Position numbers and translations under genes: made by a program | Shown here: in pieces, positions 8,816-18,032 of the stretch | Layout: the number at the start of each line of letters is the position of its first letter | How positions within the stretch are numbered: the first letter of the stretch is position 1 | The notes under the pieces: model-generated | What the model was told of the DNA's origin: nothing | What the model saw: only the letters and a program-made list of their open reading frames with translations | Database searches by the model: none | NCBI GenBank assembly: GCA_963849105.1 | Contig: CAWKGD010000006.1 | Coordinates: forward strand, 62,001 to 126,000 | From: CAVRXQ01 sp963849105 | Lineage (GTDB): Bacteria > Actinomycetota > Acidimicrobiia > Acidimicrobiales > Bog-793 | Length of the DNA: 64,000 nucleotides | Direction of reading: 5' to 3'

Positions 8816-10587
8816 CCGACGAGGGTTTGGTGAGCACGTCGACGCAACTCGACCCGATCACGCTCGAGGTGATCCGTAACGCGCTCCCAGCGATCTCCGA
8901 CGAAATGTCTGCCGACCTGCGTCGCGCCTCATACAACATGATGATCTTCGAGGTTGGCGACTACTGCTGTGCGCTCGTCGCACCGAACGGCGACCTCGTC
9001 GCGCAGAACGGCGGCGGCGTTTCCCATTTCGTCTCGGATCTCGGCGTAGTCGTCGTCGACGCGATCGAGCAGTGGGGAATCGACGGCTTCGTGCCGGGCG
9101 ACGTGCTGATCACGAACCATCAGCGTGTCGCTGGACAACACCTCAACAATGTCGTCGTCTCGATGCCGGTCTTCGTCGATGGCCGGCTGGTCTGCTTCTC
9201 GATGGTGCGCGCGCACTGGGTCGACATCGGCGGCCTCTCGACGGGATTCGGTGCGGCCGGTGCGGTCAGCGATCCGTGGATGGAAGGTCTCCAACTCGAC
9301 CAGCTGAAGATCCACGAAGCAGGCCGACCGAACGACACCCTCTTACGCGTCCTGCGCGCGAACGTCAGATTTCCAGAAGCATCGCTCGGTGACCTCAGAT
9401 CGCAAATCGCCTCCTGTGGGCTCGGCGCGCGCCGGATCCAAGAGCTGTACGCGAGGTACGGCGCAGATGTCGTCGTTGCGGCCACGGAGCAGATCTACCG
9501 GGAGTCGGAGCGACGCTGTCGCAACGTGGTCGATCAGATCCCGGACGGGGTGTACGAGGCGTCGGCGTTTCTCGACGACGATGGTCATGCACTCGGCGAA
9601 CGAATCGATATTCGGGCCCGGGTGACCGTTTCCGGCAGCGACATGACGATCGACCTTTCCGGCTGCTCCGGACAGCGCGACGGTGCGATCAATTCCCGCA
9701 CGAAGGCCGGCGCGATGGTCGCCTACAAGGCGTTGACGACGCCCGAGGAGCCGGTGAACGCGGGCTCGTTCCGTGCACTTGAGGTCGTCATCCCCGAGGG
9801 AAGCTTCATGATGGCGAGTCACCCGGCGCCGATGGCCGATTGGAGCCAGCCTCTGCCGACGGTCGTCGACACGATCGTGACGGCGCTCGCGTCGGCGATG
9901 CCGGATCGGGTTCCCGCCGCACACTTCGGTTTTCTCGGCGGGGCGGTGATCTTCACGGGTCTGGACCCAAAGACGGGGCAGCGCTTCGTCGTGCAGAGTC
10001 TCGAGGGCGGCGGCTGGGGCGGCCGGCCACACGAGGACGGACCCTCCGCCTCGCTGTCGGTCTGTCAGGGCGATGTCCGTAACGCGCCAATCGAGACCAT
10101 CGAGCTCCGCTGCCCGGTCGTCATCGAGCAGCGCAAGCTACGCAGGGACTCCGCCGGAGCCGGCAAGCACCGCGGCGGATTCGGAGTCGAGATCGTCGTC
10201 CGAAACCTCGTGCGGGGCAAGTGGAACCTCTGGCAGCCGCGACGACGCGCGTGCCCGCCCTGGGGGCTCTGGGCTGGCAAGCCCGGCGAGCCGCCTGACG
10301 ATCTTCTCAAAACGCCACAGGACGAGGACTTCCGAAGCGTCGATGTCGTCCTGTACGACGTTCCCGCCGACTCGATCGCAATCGTTCGTACCTCCGGCGG
10401 TGGCGGTTGGGGCAACCCAATCGAGCGCGATCCACAGGCTGTCCTGCACGACGTGCTGGAGGGACTCGTCTCCACGGAGGCGGCCGAAAGAGAGTACGGC
10501 GTCGTGATCGCGGGCGGTCGTGTCGACGACGAGGCGACCGCACGTCTACGCGCTCAGCCGGCGGCGGCCGCGCACACCTCGAACTGA
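8812..10587 (+). CDS. hyuB: HyuB-type hydantoinase/oxoprolinase subunit B
   Basis: The product has 591 residues. It starts with LDPITLEVIRNALPAISDEM, the standard opening of HyuB proteins. It continues with GDVLITNHQ, a degenerate NDP segment and the glycine-rich tail FVVQSLEGGGWGGRPHEDGPSA plus TSGGGGWGNP. It is the hydrolytic partner of HyuA in an ATP-dependent amidohydrolase. Translation is coupled to hyuA through an ATGA overlap. A 207-bp stretch without a gene follows before the next start. Length is close to the usual 550-600 residues for the family. Confidence 0.9.
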   Translation: MTDEGLVSTSTQLDPITLEVIRNALPAISDEMSADLRRASYNMMIFEVGDYCCALVAPNGDLVAQNGGGVSHFVSDLGVVVVDAIEQWGIDGFVPGDVLITNHQRVAGQHLNNVVVSMPVFVDGRLVCFSMVRAHWVDIGGLSTGFGAAGAVSDPWMEGLQLDQLKIHEAGRPNDTLLRVLRANVRFPEASLGDLRSQIASCGLGARRIQELYARYGADVVVAATEQIYRESERRCRNVVDQIPDGVYEASAFLDDDGHALGERIDIRARVTVSGSDMTIDLSGCSGQRDGAINSRTKAGAMVAYKALTTPEEPVNAGSFRALEVVIPEGSFMMASHPAPMADWSQPLPTVVDTIVTALASAMPDRVPAAHFGFLGGAVIFTGLDPKTGQRFVVQSLEGGGWGGRPHEDGPSASLSVCQGDVRNAPIETIELRCPVVIEQRKLRRDSAGAGKHRGGFGVEIVVRNLVRGKWNLWQPRRRACPPWGLWAGKPGEPPDDLLKTPQDEDFRSVDVVLYDVPADSIAIVRTSGGGGWGNPIERDPQAVLHDVLEGLVSTEAAEREYGVVIAGGRVDDEATARLRAQPAAAAHTSN

Positions 10588-10794
10588 ACGCGCCCGTGAC
10601 CGCCACCCGTTCTCGCTCGATCGACAGGTGCGCGAACTTGTTCGGCCCCGACGGGCGGGTGACACTGGGCGCGAAATGAAGGGCGATGCGGTTCTAAAAG
10701 GTGCGGTCAGACAAGGTGAGCCCGTCCGCGAGCCGCCGGGTGCGCCTGCTTCGCAGAGCATCTGCGTCGTAAACCCACGGATCGACCGGGTGAA

Positions 10795-12036
10795 GTGAGC
10801 GCGCTGCACGACTTAGCTCACAGGCTCGCTACCTGGGACGCCTCCAGCGATGTCGTCGGTCTGCGGACCTTCGACACGCTCGGTGCGCTTGTCGCCGGCT
10901 CAGCGACGGGCGAGGGGCGCAAAATCTCGACGTCGCTTGGCGGCTGGGACGACGGCCTTCCCGCAATCATCGTGCGCAGGGTGGCGACCGTGCGCATGAC
11001 CGAGCTCGATGACGTTCACATGCCGAGCTGCACGACTCCGGGGGCTGTCGCCATCCCCACCGCCGTCACACTCGGGGCGTCGCTCGGCGTCGAAGCGGCC
11101 CTCTACCGGCGCGCGGTCGAGGTCGGCTACGAAGCGATGACTCGACTCGGGGCCGCGATCGGCGGCGCACGGATCGTCTATGGCGGCGCCTGGCCGACGT
11201 ATTTCTGCGCACCCTTTGCCGCCGCCGCCGTCGTTGGGACACTGCTCGATCTCGACGCCCCACGCCTCGAGAACGCTCTCGGGATTGCGCTCACCCGCGC
11301 GACCGGACTGACCTCTGGAATCGTCGGCACGCCGCTTGGCCGGTGGCTCACCTGCGGTGACGCAGCCCGCGCGGGATGTGCAGCCGCATTCGCCGCCCGA
11401 AACGGCTTCGTCGCCGAGGTCGACCTCTACCGGATCGCTGCCGGAGCGGGCACCGCATTCGACGAAAATGCGCTGACAGGGGATGCCCCAGCGGCGATCG
11501 AAGAGGTGAGCGTCAAGCCGTTTCCGACCGCCAAACAAAGCCTCGCAGCCGTCGAAGCGGCGCTGTTGCTGCGGGACCGCGCCAAACTGGGACCAGTCCG
11601 GGTCCACGTTCCCGATGCGTACGCGGAGATGATCGGGGCCGCGCCCCTCCGAGAAAGTCGCCTGAGCCGTCTGTCGAGCGCCCGCTGGAACGTCGCCTTG
11701 GCGCTGTGCCAACCGCAGGAGCTACACGACATCGAGCGTTCCCTATCGCCGGGCGAGCCGGAGTTCGCGCGCATCGCCGCGAGCGTCGAGATCTTTTCAG
11801 ACCCAGCGCTCTCCAGCCTTTACCCCTCTCGATGGCCGGCGCGCGTCGAGATGTCCGGGCTGTCAGAGACCGTCATCGACGCGACCGGTGATCCGCCGCA
11901 GGGGAACGACCCAAAGACGATCGACGCAAAGTGGCAGGCGCGTCCCGAGCCACTGCAGCCGTTGCGGGAGGCCTCCCTCGCGACGGATCTCGCTCGGCTG
12001 ACGGCGCTCCTTGACAGCAGTGGGGATCGTCCATAG
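10795..12036 (+). CDS. MmgE/PrpD-family protein
   Basis: A 413-residue protein from GTG 10795. The MmgE/PrpD fold is indicated by FDTLGALVAGSATGEG near the N-terminus, HMPSCTTPGAVAIPTAVTLGASLG (the HDD-like region is degenerate here, DDVHMP) and KPFPTAKQSLAAVEAALLLRD. The last corresponds to the KPYP-type motif of 2-methylcitrate dehydratase and cis-aconitate decarboxylase. Family members add or remove water, or decarboxylate, tricarboxylic acids. Located between hyuB and the amidohydrolase, it probably processes a polycarboxylic intermediate. It is shorter than PrpD (about 480) and divergent, so the reaction is open. Confidence 0.8.
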   Translation: MSALHDLAHRLATWDASSDVVGLRTFDTLGALVAGSATGEGRKISTSLGGWDDGLPAIIVRRVATVRMTELDDVHMPSCTTPGAVAIPTAVTLGASLGVEAALYRRAVEVGYEAMTRLGAAIGGARIVYGGAWPTYFCAPFAAAAVVGTLLDLDAPRLENALGIALTRATGLTSGIVGTPLGRWLTCGDAARAGCAAAFAARNGFVAEVDLYRIAAGAGTAFDENALTGDAPAAIEEVSVKPFPTAKQSLAAVEAALLLRDRAKLGPVRVHVPDAYAEMIGAAPLRESRLSRLSSARWNVALALCQPQELHDIERSLSPGEPEFARIAASVEIFSDPALSSLYPSRWPARVEMSGLSETVIDATGDPPQGNDPKTIDAKWQARPEPLQPLREASLATDLARLTALLDSSGDRP

Positions 12037-12109
12037 TGTCCCACGATACAAGCAGCGCTGTACCGCGATACGGGCAGGCAGCCCGGAGCTTCTCTCATGA
12101 GGAGGAGCA

Positions 12110-13120
12110 GTGAAGAGCTTCGTCGTTGACTTTCACGCGCACGTGCTGGAACGCGGGGTATTCGAGCGCTCGTGGATGCACAACGTCGCCTCGGGCTTCG
12201 GGGCGCACGGGCCGGCAAAACCGGGAAGCCGGCAGGACCAGCTGCACCGCGCACTCCTCGACCCGGACCGCCACCTCGAGGACATGGACCGCCTCGGAAT
12301 CGACGTCTCGGTTCTCTCGCAGTCCACGGTCGTCTCCGGCGGGCAGTGGGCCGACGCGAACACCGACCTCGAGCTGAACCAGCGCGCGAACGACCACATC
12401 GCAGAGCTCGTCCGAGCGCATCCCGACCGCTTCGTCGGCAGCTTCTCGCTTCCACTTCAAGACGTCGAGCTGTCCCTCACCGAGTTCGAGCGCTGCGTCG
12501 AAGAACTCCGCCTCGGCGTTCTCAACCTGCCTGCAGCCGCTCGGGGTGTCTACCTCGGCAATCCGAGCTACTTCCCGCTCTGGGAGCACGTCGCGGCGCG
12601 GCGGTTGATCTCCTTCATCCACCCCGACGGTGTCACCGATCCGTGGTTCCAGCAGTACGCGCTTTGGAACTCGGTCGGACAGCCGATCGAAGAAGCAAAG
12701 GTGATGTCCTCGCTCATCTACGAGGGTGCATTCGACCGCTGGCCCGACCTCCGGATCGTGATGGCGCACGGGGGCGGCTACCTGCCGCACTACTACGGAC
12801 GCCACGACCGAAACGTCGCCAACCGACCAGAGACGGCGCGCAACATCACCGGCAAGCCGAGCGACTATCTCGCGCGCTTCTACTACGACACCTGCGTCTA
12901 CGTACCGCACGTCCTCGAGGAGCTCGTCGACCTCGTCGGCCCCGGGCAGATCGTGCTGGGCAGCGACTGGCCGATGGGCGGGATCGATCCTGTCGCGTTC
13001 GTCGACCAGGCAAGGAATGTCGGTGCCGCCGAGGCCGCGCTGATCAAAGGTGGGAACGCCGTGACCCTGTTCGAACAGGCGGGCGTGCTCCCAGCCGCAC
13101 GCGAGCCGGCAACTCCGTGA
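12110..13120 (+). CDS. Metal-dependent amidohydrolase, ACMSD / amidohydrolase_2 type
   Basis: A 336-residue TIM-barrel enzyme. GTG 12110 is chosen because GGAGGAG precedes it. The metal ligands are visible: DFHAHV near the start (HxH), FIHPDGVTDPW, MAHGGGYLPH and the terminal aspartate in GSDWPMGG. The pattern matches the aminocarboxymuconate-semialdehyde decarboxylase branch, which decarboxylates aromatic or muconate-type acids with zinc or manganese rather than hydrolysing amides. Context with a FAH-fold enzyme and a dihydroxyphthalate-decarboxylase-like protein fits aromatic or ring-derived acid degradation. Confidence 0.88.
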   Translation: MKSFVVDFHAHVLERGVFERSWMHNVASGFGAHGPAKPGSRQDQLHRALLDPDRHLEDMDRLGIDVSVLSQSTVVSGGQWADANTDLELNQRANDHIAELVRAHPDRFVGSFSLPLQDVELSLTEFERCVEELRLGVLNLPAAARGVYLGNPSYFPLWEHVAARRLISFIHPDGVTDPWFQQYALWNSVGQPIEEAKVMSSLIYEGAFDRWPDLRIVMAHGGGYLPHYYGRHDRNVANRPETARNITGKPSDYLARFYYDTCVYVPHVLEELVDLVGPGQIVLGSDWPMGGIDPVAFVDQARNVGAAEAALIKGGNAVTLFEQAGVLPAAREPATP

Positions 13121-13178
13121 CGACGAAGTCGAAGCCGCGCGTCGCCGGAATGCGCACGCCGAAACGAGAGGAGGCCGG

Positions 13179-14075
13179 ATGAAGCTTGTGACGTTCGAGC
13201 ATGAGCAGGAGCAACGGATCGGAGAGCTGCGGGGCGACACCATCGTCGAGCTCGACGCTCCCTCGATGCGCGACTACTTCGAACGCGGTGCGAAGGCAGA
13301 GCCCACCGGGCGTGAGTTTGCGCGACGCGATGTGCGCCTGCGGGCTCCGATCGTGCCGAAAAAGTTCTTCCACACGGCGGGGAACTTCCGCGAGCACCAC
13401 AACGAGTCACAGAGAGCGGGTTGGTCACACCCGGTCGCGCCATGGATCATGTTCTTCCAGAACGTTGACGCGATCATCGGTCCCGAGGATCCCGTCGTGT
13501 ATCCGGAGCATCTCACCGATGAGCTCGACTACGAGCTCGAGCTCGCGGTCGTCATCGGCAAGGCCGGCAAGTGGTTCGAGCCTGAGGAGGCGATGAGCCA
13601 CGTTGGCGGCTACCTGATTTTCAACGACATCACGGCCCGCGACATCCAGCGGCGCGAAATGCGTTCGGGTGTGTTCTCGTTCTGCAAGGCGATCGACACG
13701 TTCTGCCCGCTCGGGCCGTGGATCGTGACCCCCGACGAGGTCGGCGACCCACACCAACTGGCGGTGGAACTGCGCGTGAACGGTGAGCGTCGCCAGGTCT
13801 CGAACATGAGCCATATGTCGACCACCATCCCCGATGTGCTCTCCCACTACTCCCCGCTCGGCTACTCCGCCGGCGACGTTCTCTCGCTCGGCACCGTTTC
13901 GGGCGTCGCCGGTTTCAGCGAGGACCCCAAGGCCTGGTACCTGAAGCCGGGAGATGTGATCGAGGCCGAGATCGAGCGGATCGGCGTGCTGCGCAACCCG
14001 GTCGTCTCCTGGCAGGAGGCGCACGGCGAGCCCGCGCCGGAGAAGGTGCGGTGGATCGAGGAGGTTGAGGTGTGA
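13179..14075 (+). CDS. Fumarylacetoacetate hydrolase (FAH) family protein
   Basis: A 298-residue protein; ATG 13179 follows GAGGAGG. The FAH core is seen as KFFHTAGNFREHH, EDPVVYPEHLTDELDYELELAVVIGKAGKW (carboxylate metal ligands), GYLIFNDITARDIQRRE and DVLSLGTVSGVAGF. Members cleave C-C bonds of acylpyruvates, decarboxylate or isomerise oxo acids, or hydrate vinylpyruvates, typically late in aromatic catabolism. The stop overlaps the next gene by 4 bp, so it belongs to the same operon. The exact substrate is not deducible. Confidence 0.88.
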   Translation: MKLVTFEHEQEQRIGELRGDTIVELDAPSMRDYFERGAKAEPTGREFARRDVRLRAPIVPKKFFHTAGNFREHHNESQRAGWSHPVAPWIMFFQNVDAIIGPEDPVVYPEHLTDELDYELELAVVIGKAGKWFEPEEAMSHVGGYLIFNDITARDIQRREMRSGVFSFCKAIDTFCPLGPWIVTPDEVGDPHQLAVELRVNGERRQVSNMSHMSTTIPDVLSHYSPLGYSAGDVLSLGTVSGVAGFSEDPKAWYLKPGDVIEAEIERIGVLRNPVVSWQEAHGEPAPEKVRWIEEVEV

Positions 14076-15268
14076 TCGAGCGGACGAAGGTGTGGACGGG
14101 GTCGCTCAACGCGCAGGCGGGCACGTTCGCGGCGAGCGGGACGAAGGTCGGGCTTTACGACACGACGCTTCGCGACGGCGAGCAGAGCGTCGGCGTCGTC
14201 ATGACTGCCGAGCAAAAGCTCGAGATCGCACAGCTGCTCGACCTGCTCGGCGTCGACCGGATCGAGGTCGGTTTCCCTCGGGTCACCGACGAGGATCGGC
14301 GGGCGATCGAGCTAGTCATCGACGCGGGTCTCGACGCCGAGCTGTGGGGTTTCTCGCGTGCCGTACCCGCCGATGTCGAGGCGATCATCGAACTCGGTCT
14401 CCATCACTCGGTGATCGAAGCGCCCATCTCCGACCTGAAGCTCGATGCGCTCGGCATCTCGCGTGAGACCGTGCTCCGCCGGATCGAAGAGGCCGTCTCC
14501 GCCGCCACCGCAGCCGGCGTCCAGGTTGCCTTCTTCGGCGTCGACGGCTCGCGCGCCGATCTCGACTTTGCCTCCGAGGCCTATCGCCGGGCGATCGATG
14601 CCGGGGCGGAAGAGGTGGTCGTCGTCGACACGCTCGGGATCGCCGCGCCCGAGGCCGTCGCCTACTTCATAAATCGGATCCGCGGGGCGGTCGGGCCGGA
14701 GGTGCCGTTGCACTACCACGGTCACGACGACTTCGGGCTCGCGACGGCGGGCGCGATCGCCGCGGTGAAGGCCGGAGCGTCGTGGATCCACGCGACGGTC
14801 AACGGCATGGGAGAGCGCGCGGGAAATTCGAGCCTCTGTGAGATCGCGCTGGCGCTCGAGGCGCTCTACGGCTACGAAACGTCGCTGCGGCTCGAACACT
14901 GCGTGCGCGTCTCCCGGCGGGTGGCGACGATTTGCGGCTACCCAATCGAGCCGTGGAAGCCGCTCGTCGGCGAGAATCTCTTTCGCCGCGAAACAGGAGC
15001 GGTCGCTGCCCAGTTCCACGACCCGCCTGCCGTGGAGCCGTACGCCTCCGAGCTCGTCGGGGCGAAGCGCGCGATCGTGCTCGGAAAGAAAAGCGGTGCC
15101 GACTCGATCCGGATCAAGCTCGAGGAGCTCGGACTAAAGGTCCCAGAAGAGGGTCGGCCGGACCTGCTCGCCGCAGTCAAACAGCGCGCGACCGCAAAGA
15201 GGGGTCTCGTGAGCGACGACGAGCTGCGCGAGCTTGTCCAGCTGGCCGCGACCACCGATAAGGCGTGA
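14072..15268 (+). CDS. DRE-TIM metallolyase: homocitrate/isopropylmalate/citramalate synthase-like
   Basis: A 398-residue protein beginning at GTG 14072 inside the preceding stop. Signature motifs are YDTTLRDGEQ (residues 29-38), the metal-binding HGHDDFG (216-222) and the GMGERAGNSSL loop, all typical of enzymes condensing acetyl-CoA with a 2-oxo acid. The C-terminus has the GKKSG communication helix but is too short for a full leucine-feedback domain, so this is probably not LeuA. In a catabolic cluster it may condense or cleave a dicarboxylic acid derived from the substrate; the direction is unknown. Confidence 0.85.
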   Translation: MIERTKVWTGSLNAQAGTFAASGTKVGLYDTTLRDGEQSVGVVMTAEQKLEIAQLLDLLGVDRIEVGFPRVTDEDRRAIELVIDAGLDAELWGFSRAVPADVEAIIELGLHHSVIEAPISDLKLDALGISRETVLRRIEEAVSAATAAGVQVAFFGVDGSRADLDFASEAYRRAIDAGAEEVVVVDTLGIAAPEAVAYFINRIRGAVGPEVPLHYHGHDDFGLATAGAIAAVKAGASWIHATVNGMGERAGNSSLCEIALALEALYGYETSLRLEHCVRVSRRVATICGYPIEPWKPLVGENLFRRETGAVAAQFHDPPAVEPYASELVGAKRAIVLGKKSGADSIRIKLEELGLKVPEEGRPDLLAAVKQRATAKRGLVSDDELRELVQLAATTDKA

Positions 15269-15269
15269 C

Positions 15270-16043
15270 GTGAGTGGGCGGCTCGAAGGCCGCTTCGCCC
15301 TCGTCACCGGCGCCGGGAAGGGGCTCGGCGTCGCGATCGCCGAGGGACTCGCCCGCGAGGGCGCCAACGTCGCCGTCCACTACCGCACCTCGTTGTCCGG
15401 CGCCGAGGAGACCGCCACACGGATCCGCGCGCTCGGGCGCGAGGCGATCCTCGTGCGAGGAGACATCGCCGAGCCGGACGACGTCTCGCGAATGGCCGCC
15501 GAGGTCGTGGCGGGATTCGGCAGGATCGACGTGCTCGTGAACAACGTTGGGGACATGGCAGCCCAGCAGATGTCGTGGCGCGAACTGACTCCGGAGTCCC
15601 TCGACCACACGATCAAGCTCGACATCAAAGGGACGCTTTTGATGACGCACGAGTTTGGTCGGCGGATGCTCGACGACCAGCAATCGGGCGTGATCGTCAA
15701 CATCGGCTCCCGGGTCGTCGTCGAGGGCAGCCCCCGCGCGCCCGAATACGCGGCGGCTAAATACGCGATCCTCGGTATCTCGAAGTCATACGCGCACGCG
15801 CTCGCGCCGCACGTTCGCGTGAACACCCTTGGTCCCGGCTTCGTCGAGACGGAGACGCTCCGTGAGCGACAGGACTGGAAGACCGGGCGACGCGAAGCCG
15901 TGCTCGCGCGCACCCCTCTCGCTCGCATCCCGACTCCAGAAGACATCGTCCCGCCGGTCCTCTTCCTCGCCTCCGACGACTCGCGTCACATCACCGGCGC
16001 GTTCCTGCTTTGTGACGGCGGCCACAGCATGGTCGGGGCGTGA
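15270..16043 (+). CDS. Short-chain dehydrogenase/reductase (SDR)
   Basis: A 257-residue classical SDR. GTG 15270 is chosen because it lies one base after the previous stop and places the Rossmann motif TGAGKGLG at residues 13-20. NNVG follows near 91, and the catalytic residues are Ser147, Tyr160 and Lys164 (YAAAK). The C-terminus GAFLLCDGGHSM resembles FabG-like enzymes. It presumably oxidises or reduces a hydroxyl or keto group of the pathway intermediate with NAD(P). Its stop overlaps the next start (GTGA). Confidence 0.9.
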   Translation: MSGRLEGRFALVTGAGKGLGVAIAEGLAREGANVAVHYRTSLSGAEETATRIRALGREAILVRGDIAEPDDVSRMAAEVVAGFGRIDVLVNNVGDMAAQQMSWRELTPESLDHTIKLDIKGTLLMTHEFGRRMLDDQQSGVIVNIGSRVVVEGSPRAPEYAAAKYAILGISKSYAHALAPHVRVNTLGPGFVETETLRERQDWKTGRREAVLARTPLARIPTPEDIVPPVLFLASDDSRHITGAFLLCDGGHSMVGA

Positions 16044-16972
16044 CCCAAAAGCTCAAGCTCACCCTTTCCTGCGGCCGCTACGAACTCACCCGCGCCCTCG
16101 TCGACGGAGAAGTCGAAGCGAAGGGCATCGAGTTGACGGTGCTCAGCGACGACCGGTTTCGCATTTACAGCCTCCGACGCCGAAACGAGGTCGACGTCGG
16201 CGAGTTCAACGTGACCGAGTACTTCCGCGCCCGCGAACACGGCCATCGCCTGACCGCGTTGCCGATCTATCCGCATCGGCGATTCCGGCACGGCTACTAC
16301 TTCGTGAATACCGCCAGCTGCATCCGCGAGGCGACCGACCTGATCGGACGACGGGGCGGGATCTCGGGGACGACGCCGGCAGCCGGCGTCTGGATGCGCG
16401 GCATCCTCCAGGATCAGCACGGCGTGCCGCTCGATGCCGTCGACTGGCGCGAGAACCCACTCGAACCGATGGACAACACGGACGCGATCCCCGAGCCCGG
16501 CACGGTGACCGAGGACACACTGCTGAGCGGTGAGGTCGACGTCCTGCTCGCGCCCAGGATCCCGCCCTCGTTCGACCGGCGCGACCCACGGATCGCACGG
16601 CTGTTCCCCGACCATGTCGACCGGTCGATTGCCTATTACCGCCAGACCGGGATCTTCCCAATAATGCATGTGCTCACGATCCGCGAGGAGATCCTCGAAC
16701 GCGAGCCGTGGGCCGCAGAGAGCATTTTCTGCGCCTTCGAAGACGCGAAGCGCATCGGCTATCAGCGCGCCTCGGACCCGCGCCTGACCCCGCTCGCCTT
16801 CTTCGAGGCGGCGTGGGAGGAACAACGCGATCTCCTCGGGTCCGATCCGTGGGAGTACGGACTGGGCGACGCCAACCGTCGCAACCTCGAGACGATCCTG
16901 CGCTACACGCGCGAGCAGGGGCGCATCACGGCGGAGCCGCCCCTCGCGGAACTCTTCATCGACGTCGGCTGA
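16040..16972 (+). CDS. 4,5-dihydroxyphthalate decarboxylase-like protein
   Basis: A 310-residue protein whose opening LTLSCGRYELTRALVDGEVEAKGIELTVL and the EFNVTEYFRAREHG segment match proteins annotated as 4,5-dihydroxyphthalate decarboxylase (Pht5-like). They share a periplasmic-binding-protein-like fold. No signal peptide is present, so it is probably cytoplasmic. Whether such homologues are decarboxylases is established only for a few. It is the last plus-strand gene of the catabolic run. Its 3' end overlaps that of the convergent DapA-like gene by 17 bp. Confidence 0.75.
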   Translation: MTQKLKLTLSCGRYELTRALVDGEVEAKGIELTVLSDDRFRIYSLRRRNEVDVGEFNVTEYFRAREHGHRLTALPIYPHRRFRHGYYFVNTASCIREATDLIGRRGGISGTTPAAGVWMRGILQDQHGVPLDAVDWRENPLEPMDNTDAIPEPGTVTEDTLLSGEVDVLLAPRIPPSFDRRDPRIARLFPDHVDRSIAYYRQTGIFPIMHVLTIREEILEREPWAAESIFCAFEDAKRIGYQRASDPRLTPLAFFEAAWEEQRDLLGSDPWEYGLGDANRRNLETILRYTREQGRITAEPPLAELFIDVG

Positions 16973-18017
16973 GGACGGGGGCAGCGGGCGCGGCGGCGAA
17001 TCGCACCGCTTCGAGGCCTGATCGGAACCGGTCTTCGTCGATCACCTGGCATCCCGCCGCGATCATCAGGGCGCGAACCTGCTCACACTCGCCCGACAGC
17101 GGCTTCGGCATCGGAGGGCGCATCAGCGGGTGCGCGACGTTGCCAGCGATCCAGGCACCGATCTTGGTGCGGACGTGGAGGCGCGACGGCTCGGCGAACA
17201 CGAACTCCTGCAGCTGGCGGAGCCCGCCGTCCCAGATCGTGAGCGCCTTGTCGAGGCCCTCGCTTTGGAACGCCTCGATGTGTGCCAGGTGCGCCTCGAG
17301 CGAGTAGTTGAACGCCGCCGACAGCGCGCCGTCGAGGATGCCGGAAGCGATCGCCTCGTGGAAGTAACGAGCACCGGAGCCGAGCAGGGCGATGTGGCGC
17401 CTGAACTGACGGAGCGCGGCGGCCACCGTCCGCCAGCCCTGCCAGTTGTATGTCATCTTCCAGGCGACGACGTTCTCGATCTCCTCCACCATCTTCAACA
17501 CCCCGCCGACCGGAAACCCCGGCCCGAACTCGGGCGTGAAGTTCGTGACTGGGTGCATGACGAGCGGCACGTCCACGGCCGCGTCGACGGCGGCCGCGAC
17601 GTCGATCCAAACTTCGGGATAGCGCGCGGTGTTCCAGCCGACCGACACATCGACCGCCCCCATCGGCGGTAGGAGCATGAGTGCGTCGGCGCCGACCTCC
17701 GTGGCATCTTGCGCGATCTCGATCATCGTCTCGGGGCGGAGGGCGGCCACGCCCGCCACCACCGGCACGCGGCCCGCACACGCCTCGACCGCGATCTCCA
17801 CGGTGCGACGCGCCTCTTGCCGGCAGAGATAGACGAGCTCGCCCGCCTCTGAGTTGATGACGATGCCGACGCCACGCGCGGCGAACTCGTTCGCACTCAA
17901 ACGTTCGATGTAGCGCCTGAGCGCTGCCTCATCGATGTCGTATCCGCCGTCCGCGAACGGCAGCACCGTCGGGACAAACAGGTAATGGAACGGCTGCCGG
18001 CCGAATTCGATCCGCAT
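16956..18017 (-). CDS. Dihydrodipicolinate synthase (DapA) family aldolase-like protein
   Basis: The protein is 353 residues long, opening with HYLFVPTVLPFADGGYDIDEAALRRYIERL, the standard barrel entry of the DapA/NAL superfamily. The Schiff-base lysine is recognisable as Lys187 in VVAWKMTYNW. The GEx(Y/L) region (EAGELVYLCRQE) is present. The protein is 50-60 residues longer than typical DapA (about 295). Members perform pyruvate-dependent aldol reactions or dehydrate sugar acids. It is convergent with the 4,5-DHP-decarboxylase-like gene and starts the minus-strand side beside the ABC importer. Confidence 0.85.
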   Translation of the reverse strand: MRIEFGRQPFHYLFVPTVLPFADGGYDIDEAALRRYIERLSANEFAARGVGIVINSEAGELVYLCRQEARRTVEIAVEACAGRVPVVAGVAALRPETMIEIAQDATEVGADALMLLPPMGAVDVSVGWNTARYPEVWIDVAAAVDAAVDVPLVMHPVTNFTPEFGPGFPVGGVLKMVEEIENVVAWKMTYNWQGWRTVAAALRQFRRHIALLGSGARYFHEAIASGILDGALSAAFNYSLEAHLAHIEAFQSEGLDKALTIWDGGLRQLQEFVFAEPSRLHVRTKIGAWIAGNVAHPLMRPPMPKPLSGECEQVRALMIAAGCQVIDEDRFRSGLEAVRFAAAPAAPVLSRRR

Positions 18018-18032
18018 CTCGTCCTCTCGTCG

